From assembly GCA_028285025.1 (NCBI GenBank), contig JANQQH010000442.1, positions 1 through 6,401 of the forward strand: a DNA stretch of 6,401 bases. The letters are read 5' to 3'. The notes below the pieces were generated by a model. It saw nothing but the letters and a program-made list of their open reading frames with translations, was not told the DNA's origin and did not search any database. Position 1 is the first letter of the stretch, and every line of letters begins with the position of its first letter. The translations under genes were made by a program, and so were the position numbers. Positions 1 to 4,057 of the stretch are shown one piece after another. This DNA comes from Hyphomicrobiaceae bacterium (GTDB lineage Bacteria; Pseudomonadota; Alphaproteobacteria; Rhizobiales; HXMU1428-3).

Positions 1-431
1 CGCACCAAAGCAACTGGGCGCCCATCAGGAATACCAAACCGCACAACCACCCCACCCAAAACAGCCATGATTTTAAAAGAGCGAATGGTAAGCCCATAAT
101 CAGCCGCCAGTTGTTCCAATTCAGACTGGCCGCCGCGCAAGGAAACAACAATCTCATCGATAATATGGGCCCCTTGCACAGCCACTACCGGGCCTTGATA
201 CACAACTTTATTCTGAGCTTTTTTAGGCGGGCTCTCAGCTTTGGGAGGCGGCGCAACACATGCATCTTGTTTTGGCATATCTTGGGCAATCACAGCACCT
301 AATTCTGGTGGCAACCCGACGATCACCCCGCTACCATCTGGTTGACACCCGGCAGCCATAACAGGGGCGGGAACAAAAACCACCAAGGTCCAAATCGCCA
401 ACGAAAAGTAATGTCCGGTTCGTTTTGCCAT
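1..431 (-). CDS. Exported protein, probable S8 (subtilisin-like) serine protease; N-terminal part only
   Basis: The gene runs off the left edge, so only about 143 N-terminal residues are visible and no catalytic residue can be checked. Three ATG codons stand in tandem at 437, 434 and 431. The Shine-Dalgarno AAGGA (441-437) overlaps the first and lies 5 nt before the third, so 431 is preferred. A Sec signal peptide is clear: basic MAKR, then a hydrophobic stretch ending PVMA|AGC; the Cys also leaves a lipoprotein possible. A low-complexity Pro/Lys linker (PPPKAESPPKK) follows. Next comes a segment of the form IVVSL...LEQLAADYGLTI...GVVVRFGIPDGRPVALV, which resembles the fervidolysin-like prodomain ahead of bacterial S8 proteases. 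Its position, 8 bp after the anti-sigma stop, matches sigma/anti-sigma/S8 protease operons known in Alphaproteobacteria. The protease call is an inference from prodomain and context; another exported protein with this domain is possible. Confidence 0.6.
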   Translation of the reverse strand, partial: MAKRTGHYFSLAIWTLVVFVPAPVMAAGCQPDGSGVIVGLPPELGAVIAQDMPKQDACVAPPPKAESPPKKAQNKVVYQGPVVAVQGAHIIDEIVVSLRGGQSELEQLAADYGLTIRSFKIMAVLGGVVVRFGIPDGRPVALV

Positions 432-439
432 CATCATCC

Positions 440-1156
440 TTATTGCGTTGATTTACCAGCTTGCTTGAGAGCAAAAAAGCCTATCAGCTTGTCATTAGAT
501 TGCAAATCACGTTGGCGTTGCTCCAATGCTGAGGCCCCCTCTCGGTTAACAAAACCAATGGTAAAGTGCCCGCTAGCTGTTGGCCCATCAACAATCACCG
601 CGCCCGCTTCATCCAAAATAGCGGCAATCGCGCTCAGAGTGGCTTCATCTTTAAATTTAACCACAGCTGTTGAGAGAAACTGATAACGCTCGCCGCTGGC
701 CAATTCAATCCCAGGCCCTGTTTTAGGCGTACCAGCCCCTTGATAAAGCAAGGTTGATTGACCAATGGTCACCAAGAGCATCAACCCGCAAGCGGCCCAG
801 GCCATCTCTGAAGGGGCAGCCTTGAGCGGGCCTAGCACGAAGCGGTCCAAAGCCCCAAGCAAAGAAAAGCTTTGGCTTTTTAAGGTTTTTTCTTGGCGGG
901 TTTGCGCAACATCGGCCATCAACCGTGCCAAGCCATCTTTGGGCAAGGCAATCTGTTCATTGCTTTGCATATTGGCATGGCGCTCTAAATCAATCTTATC
1001 CATAATAGCAGCTGCCTCTGGATCAGATTGCAACCAGGCTTCCACCTGAGCGGTTTCGTCCTTTTCTAGCGTGCCAGATAAATAAAACGGCAACAGAGCT
1101 ATCAAAGTCTCTTTTTCGTCCAACGTCTCTTTGTCATAAAAGGGGGTATCAATCAT
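440..1156 (-). CDS. Transmembrane anti-sigma factor (ZAS-like but cysteine-less)
   Basis: This is probably a membrane anti-sigma factor that holds the upstream-encoded ECF sigma factor inactive. It has 238 residues from ATG 1156. Residues 18-60 (LLPFYLSGTLEKDETAQVEAWL) match the helical N-terminal shape of zf-HC2/ZAS anti-sigma domains, but the usual HxxxCxxC zinc ligands are absent. One transmembrane helix lies at about 118-138 (MAWAACGLMLLVTIGQSTLL). The periplasmic part, about 155-230, reads AVVKFKDEATL...ILDEAGAVIVDGP...GHFTIGF and resembles a protease prodomain. The start is decided by two features: the ATG overlaps the sigma stop as ATGA (1156-1153), and GAGG (1166-1163) sits 6 nt upstream. 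The earlier in-frame TTG at 1162 abuts that GAGG directly and is unlikely. The 4-bp overlap implies translational coupling with the sigma gene. Confidence 0.85.
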   Translation of the reverse strand: MIDTPFYDKETLDEKETLIALLPFYLSGTLEKDETAQVEAWLQSDPEAAAIMDKIDLERHANMQSNEQIALPKDGLARLMADVAQTRQEKTLKSQSFSLLGALDRFVLGPLKAAPSEMAWAACGLMLLVTIGQSTLLYQGAGTPKTGPGIELASGERYQFLSTAVVKFKDEATLSAIAAILDEAGAVIVDGPTASGHFTIGFVNREGASALEQRQRDLQSNDKLIGFFALKQAGKSTQ

Positions 1157-1725
1157 GGCCAACCTCGATCTATCCCGCGTTCCACCAAAATTTCATGCAA
1201 TTTCTTGCGCGCATGGTACAGCCGGGTTTTGACAGTGTTTGTGGGCACCTCTAAAATTTCCGCAATCTCTTTAACACCCATTTCCTGGTAGTATGCCAAA
1301 TCAATCACGGTGCGATGGTCAAGGCTCAGCTCATCCATGGCCTGTTTAAGCTGATCGCCCTTATCATCCTTCATCACCAAAGTCTGCGGACTATCACTTT
1401 CATCAACCATGGCCTCAGCTTGGCCTTCGCCCATTTGTGCCTCACGTCGTTTGCGCAAATAAGAGACCGATTTGTTAAAGGCAATGGCTGTTAGCCAGGT
1501 GCTCAGCGCTGAGCGCCCCTCAAATTTATGAGCTTGGCGCCAACAATCTAAAAACACATCATTTAAAATGTCTTCAGCAATCATCTCGTCTCTCACTTGC
1601 CGTATAATAAAGCGATAAAGCTTTTGATAATGACGCGTATAAAGCACTTGCATCGCACTTTGATCACCCGATTTAAGCCGGTTTAACAGGCCAATATCCC
1701 GGTCTTTTGGTTGATGCACTGTCAT
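1153..1725 (-). CDS. ECF-family RNA polymerase sigma factor
   Basis: This is a sigma-70 family, extracytoplasmic-function sigma factor of 190 residues, the usual length for the group. Region 2 covers about residues 24-95 (LYTRHYQKLYRFI, then AEDILNDVFLDCWRQAHKFEG and the STWLTAIAFNKSVSYLRKRR core-binding and -10 recognition part). A variable acidic linker of about 30 residues follows. Region 4 covers about 124-180, with the helix-turn-helix VKEIAEILEVPTNTVKTRLY that reads the -35 element. The ATG at 1725 has a weak AAGTGA ribosome site 6 nt upstream and lies about 22 bp downstream of a -10-like element, so the leader is short. It is first in a leftward operon with the anti-sigma factor and the putative protease. 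Autoregulation is inferred from the matching promoter on each side of the intergenic region. The exact ECF group cannot be named from the sequence alone. Confidence 0.95.
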   Translation of the reverse strand: MTVHQPKDRDIGLLNRLKSGDQSAMQVLYTRHYQKLYRFIIRQVRDEMIAEDILNDVFLDCWRQAHKFEGRSALSTWLTAIAFNKSVSYLRKRREAQMGEGQAEAMVDESDSPQTLVMKDDKGDQLKQAMDELSLDHRTVIDLAYYQEMGVKEIAEILEVPTNTVKTRLYHARKKLHEILVERGIDRGWP

Positions 1726-1747
1726 ATCAATTCACTTTACCTGTCAG

Positions 1748-1776
1748 TTGGTCGCAAGAAGAGACGGTTTGGTTCA
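1748..1776 (-). promoter_or_regulatory. Probable ECF sigma-dependent promoter of the sigma/anti-sigma operon
   Basis: Read on the minus strand, TGAACCAA (1776-1769) is the -35-like box and GCGACCAA (1755-1748) the -10-like box, with 13 nt between them. Expressed in usual ECF form this is GAACC-N16-CGACC. Transcription would start near 1743-1740, leaving roughly 15-20 nt before the sigma ATG at 1725. Both boxes and the spacing are repeated exactly on the plus strand at 1868-1896, while the spacers differ in sequence. That is strong internal evidence that the boxes are functional. Confidence 0.75.
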
Positions 1777-1816
1777 TTTTGTATTCATATTTATTTAATG
1801 ACGAACCAATTTTTTC

Positions 1817-1845
1817 TTAAAATTACTCTGCTTTCAGGGCATAAT
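1817..1845 (+). promoter_or_regulatory. Possible housekeeping sigma-70 promoter
   Basis: TTAAAA (1817-1822) and CATAAT (1840-1845) are 17 nt apart, matching TTGACA/TATAAT at 4 of 6 and 5 of 6 positions. The surrounding 1775-1865 stretch is AT-rich, so chance matches are likely. If real, it would give the rightward operon a basal transcript independent of the ECF promoter. Confidence 0.22.
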
Positions 1846-1867
1846 CTATTAAAAATTCAAAACTTTG

Positions 1868-1896
1868 TGAACCAACCCCGGTGTTTGAGCGACCAA
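1868..1896 (+). promoter_or_regulatory. Probable ECF sigma-dependent promoter of the secreted-protein operon
   Basis: TGAACCAA (1868-1875) and GCGACCAA (1889-1896) are separated by 13 nt. Both 8-mers and the spacing are identical to those of the element facing the sigma gene. Transcription would start near 1900-1905. The element overlaps the in-frame GTG at 1881, so translation cannot begin there if this promoter is used. It is inferred to place the beta-propeller and DUF11-like genes under the sigma factor encoded divergently. Confidence 0.75.
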
Positions 1897-1920
1897 TCAA
1901 GCACATTGTGAAATTTAACC

Positions 1921-1934
1921 AAGGGAGAACCCTT
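1921..1934 (+). promoter_or_regulatory. Small hairpin enclosing the upstream Shine-Dalgarno
   Basis: AAGGG (1921-1925) and CCCTT (1930-1934) form a perfect 5-bp inverted repeat around the loop AGAA. The stem and loop contain the GGGAG ribosome site for the in-frame ATG at 1935 and end directly against that codon. In the transcript this would partly hide the upstream start. The repeat is seen directly; a regulatory role is an inference. Confidence 0.4.
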
Positions 1935-2026
1935 ATGAAACCTGCACAAACCGGCGGTTGGTTCAAAACGGATCCCAGTCCACCTGACATTGCACCAATT
2001 CAGCCCTTATCCGATCAACCTAAGAC

Positions 2027-2053
2027 AACCAAAGCCGCGCGCCTTGGTTTTTT
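2027..2053 (+). terminator. Weak terminator- or attenuator-like hairpin in the leader
   Basis: AACCAA (2027-2032) pairs with TTGGTT (2044-2049) around an 11-nt GC-rich loop, and a run of six T residues (2048-2053) follows. The stem is only 6 bp, so strong termination is not expected. It lies between the promoter at 1868-1896 and the preferred start at 2085, and inside the reading frame if the 1935 start is used. Further AACCAA and TTGGTT copies at 1917-1922 and 1958-1963 could pair alternatively with it. Confidence 0.25.
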
Positions 2054-2084
2054 CTGTCGTTCTAAAAGTCTTGAGGAGAAACCC

Positions 2085-4046
2085 ATGCCCATTCGAGACA
2101 CAAACACCTCAAACCGAACATTGCTAACCCATTCAATCAGCCTTTTCACCCTTTGCTTGGGGCTTGGAATGAGTTCAAATAGCGCCCTGGCGCAGGAAAA
2201 CAGCCCTGTGATCGATCGGGGCGACATTGCCATTACCGGCTTTTCTGGCCTTAAATTTCCTGAAAGCGGCATTCCCCCTGGCGTGAACCCGATTGATGAA
2301 AGTTTCATCAATGAACAAGGGGCAAGCCTGAAAGTCTACCGCGCTGATAACTTAGGCGGCCCGCCCCAAGGTCAAATGGTCAATTTGCCCGCTCCGTTTG
2401 AGGTCAAGGCCAGTGAAATCGGCCAGGTCTTTGGTCTGGCTTTTGACGATGGCTTGCGCGGCGAAAATGAACCGCGTGTCCCAAATCTTTACGTCACCTC
2501 CTCTGTCCTTCACGGTCTTCAAATTGTCGGCCCTGATACAGACGACGATGGCCGCCCTGAACGCCTTAAAAAAGGCCAAGGCGATGCAACCTTTATGGAA
2601 GGCCAATTTGGCACCAAAAATGGCGGCACCCCCGGCGCCATTTGGAAAATTGACGGATTAACCGGTGAGGTAAGCCTGTTTGCCAATGTGAAACTGGCAG
2701 AAGAAGACAATTCCGGCCCTGGCCTTGGCAACATAGCCTTTGACAAAATCACCCGGCAATTGTTTGTCTCTGACCTTGATACAGGCATGATCCACCGCTT
2801 TGATTTAGAGGGCAATGACCTTGGCACATTTGATCATGGTCAGGCTGGGCGTACCGCCAAAGGTTTAGCCCCTCAAGCCCATGATCCAAGCAATCGCATG
2901 GACATTACCAATCCAAGCTTTAAGGCCAAGGACCCCAGCACATGGGGGTTTGCTGCAAATGAACGCCTTGTCTGGGGCCTCCAAGTGCATGGCCGCAAGC
3001 TTTATTATTACGCTCAAGATGGAGGTATGATCATGTCTGTGGCCATCAACAATGATGGCAGCTTTGGTCAAGCCCAATGGGAACTTGATGTCCAATCAGA
3101 CACTGGCCACGCCGTTACTGACATTGCCTTTGATAATCAAGGCTTTATGTATTTGTCTGAGCGCGGCACATTGCAAAACAAATATGATTATTCTGAATTT
3201 GCAAAACCAGAAAATTCACGCGTTCTACGCTATTATTTGGAAAGCCCAGATGATCCGGCCACACCAAGCCGTTGGGTGGAAGTGCCCCAAAGCTATGCTG
3301 TTGGCTTTAAACCAGAGCATAAACAAGCCCTTGGTGGCATTGATCTACAATATGACTACAACCCTGATGGCACCATCAATTACAGCTCGTGCACAGCCTA
3401 TCTGATAAAAACCGGCGATAATCTGCGCGAGAATGAAGAGCTGAAAGACCAGCTCAGCGCTGGTGGCCCGTTCAATGTGCATGGCATTCAACTCACCCAC
3501 AATTCATTAGTTGAGCCCCAAAACATCCCCCCCTGGGGCAGCTATTTTGCTGACTATGATGGCATATTTGATGACCCAGAAGTGCGCGGCCATGTCGGCG
3601 ACGTTGAAATATTCCGCCCTTGTGATGGCCAACTGGGCCAAGGTGAGATTTATCCTTATCCTGAAGATCTACCCATCCCAGAAGATTATCCAGGCGATGA
3701 TATCCCCCCAACCGGCAATCGCTGTATCACAGTAAAAGCCATTGACTATTTCTGTGGGCCTGCAGGCGATTTGCAAATGGACCTCTATTTGTCAGAAAAC
3801 GCCGGCATCGGTGCTGACAGTCTAAAAAGCGAAAGTTTCACCCCGGGCATTAGTGTCTCACCAAAAATGCAATCGGTTCCGCTTGGCACGCCATACACAC
3901 TTGATGTCTTTGGAGCCCTGCCAAACGAGAATTATGATCTTGGTGTTTGTCTTTATAAACAAGCAGATGCAGACGCAGGCGGAGAATTTCCATGCTGTAA
4001 AGCGGTTCTCCCTCTAAAAGCGCCGCCATTTGTTTGTGGACCGTAA
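2085..4046 (+). CDS. Secreted beta-propeller-like protein with C-terminal cysteine module
   Basis: The function is unknown. From ATG 2085 the protein has 653 residues. A Sec signal peptide ends SNSALA|QEN at residue 36. Residues about 110-400 contain blade-like repeats of the NHL/SMP-30 kind: GQVFGLAFDD, PNLYVTSS, GAIWKIDGLTGEVSLFANV, GNIAFDKITRQLFVSD, RLVWGLQVHGRKLYYYAQDGG, VTDIAFDNQGFMYLSERG. An acidic loop, DTDDDGRPERL (151-161), looks like a calcium site. A Pro/Asp-rich linker (about 520-543) leads to a cysteine-patterned module (547-651) also present in the next gene. GAGGAG (2073-2078) lies 6 nt before ATG 2085, and the signal peptide starts there. An in-frame ATG at 1935 with GGGAG 7 nt upstream would add 50 mostly polar residues (703 in all). 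The GTG at 1881 falls inside the promoter and is rejected. Propeller assignment rests on pattern reading; ligand and enzymatic activity cannot be told. Confidence 0.85.
   Translation: MPIRDTNTSNRTLLTHSISLFTLCLGLGMSSNSALAQENSPVIDRGDIAITGFSGLKFPESGIPPGVNPIDESFINEQGASLKVYRADNLGGPPQGQMVNLPAPFEVKASEIGQVFGLAFDDGLRGENEPRVPNLYVTSSVLHGLQIVGPDTDDDGRPERLKKGQGDATFMEGQFGTKNGGTPGAIWKIDGLTGEVSLFANVKLAEEDNSGPGLGNIAFDKITRQLFVSDLDTGMIHRFDLEGNDLGTFDHGQAGRTAKGLAPQAHDPSNRMDITNPSFKAKDPSTWGFAANERLVWGLQVHGRKLYYYAQDGGMIMSVAINNDGSFGQAQWELDVQSDTGHAVTDIAFDNQGFMYLSERGTLQNKYDYSEFAKPENSRVLRYYLESPDDPATPSRWVEVPQSYAVGFKPEHKQALGGIDLQYDYNPDGTINYSSCTAYLIKTGDNLRENEELKDQLSAGGPFNVHGIQLTHNSLVEPQNIPPWGSYFADYDGIFDDPEVRGHVGDVEIFRPCDGQLGQGEIYPYPEDLPIPEDYPGDDIPPTGNRCITVKAIDYFCGPAGDLQMDLYLSENAGIGADSLKSESFTPGISVSPKMQSVPLGTPYTLDVFGALPNENYDLGVCLYKQADADAGGEFPCCKAVLPLKAPPFVCGP
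3723..4037 (+). other. Cysteine module, copy A (C-terminal in the propeller protein)
   Basis: Residues 547-651 of the propeller protein carry Cys at 547, 557, 622, 637, 638 and 651. They also carry the core SESFTPGISVSPKMQSVPLGT followed by a GA motif. Copy B in the downstream protein has the same order of features and nearly the same cysteine spacing: 10 residues between the first two, about 80 to the Cys-Cys pair, and 13-14 to the last. The module is probably an Ig-like beta-sandwich with disulfides, which fits an exported location. The fold is an inference. Confidence 0.6.
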
Positions 4047-4057
4047 GGGAGGCTGAA

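Noticed and set aside
342..683. Plus-strand open frame opposite the anti-sigma and protease genes
   Set aside because: It overlaps two well-supported minus-strand genes, has no recognisable domain, and reads as an antisense shadow.
1157..1162. TTG at 1162 as the anti-sigma start
   Set aside because: The GAGG ribosome site abuts it with no spacer, whereas ATG 1156 has a 6-nt spacer and forms the ATGA overlap with the sigma stop.
1771..1807. GGTTC ... GAACC inverted repeat as a repressor operator
   Set aside because: The arms are explained by the minus-strand -35 box and one orphan copy; the flanks do not extend the symmetry without a 3-bp bulge, so a separate operator is not supported.
1711..1911. 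66-residue plus-strand open frame across the divergent promoters
   Set aside because: It overlaps the sigma start codon and both promoter elements, lacks a ribosome site, and encodes a peptide typical of AT-rich non-coding DNA.
1881..1934. GTG at 1881 as the start of the propeller protein
   Set aside because: It lies in the spacer between the -35-like and -10-like boxes of the ECF promoter and has no ribosome site; later ATGs at 1935 and 2085 both do.
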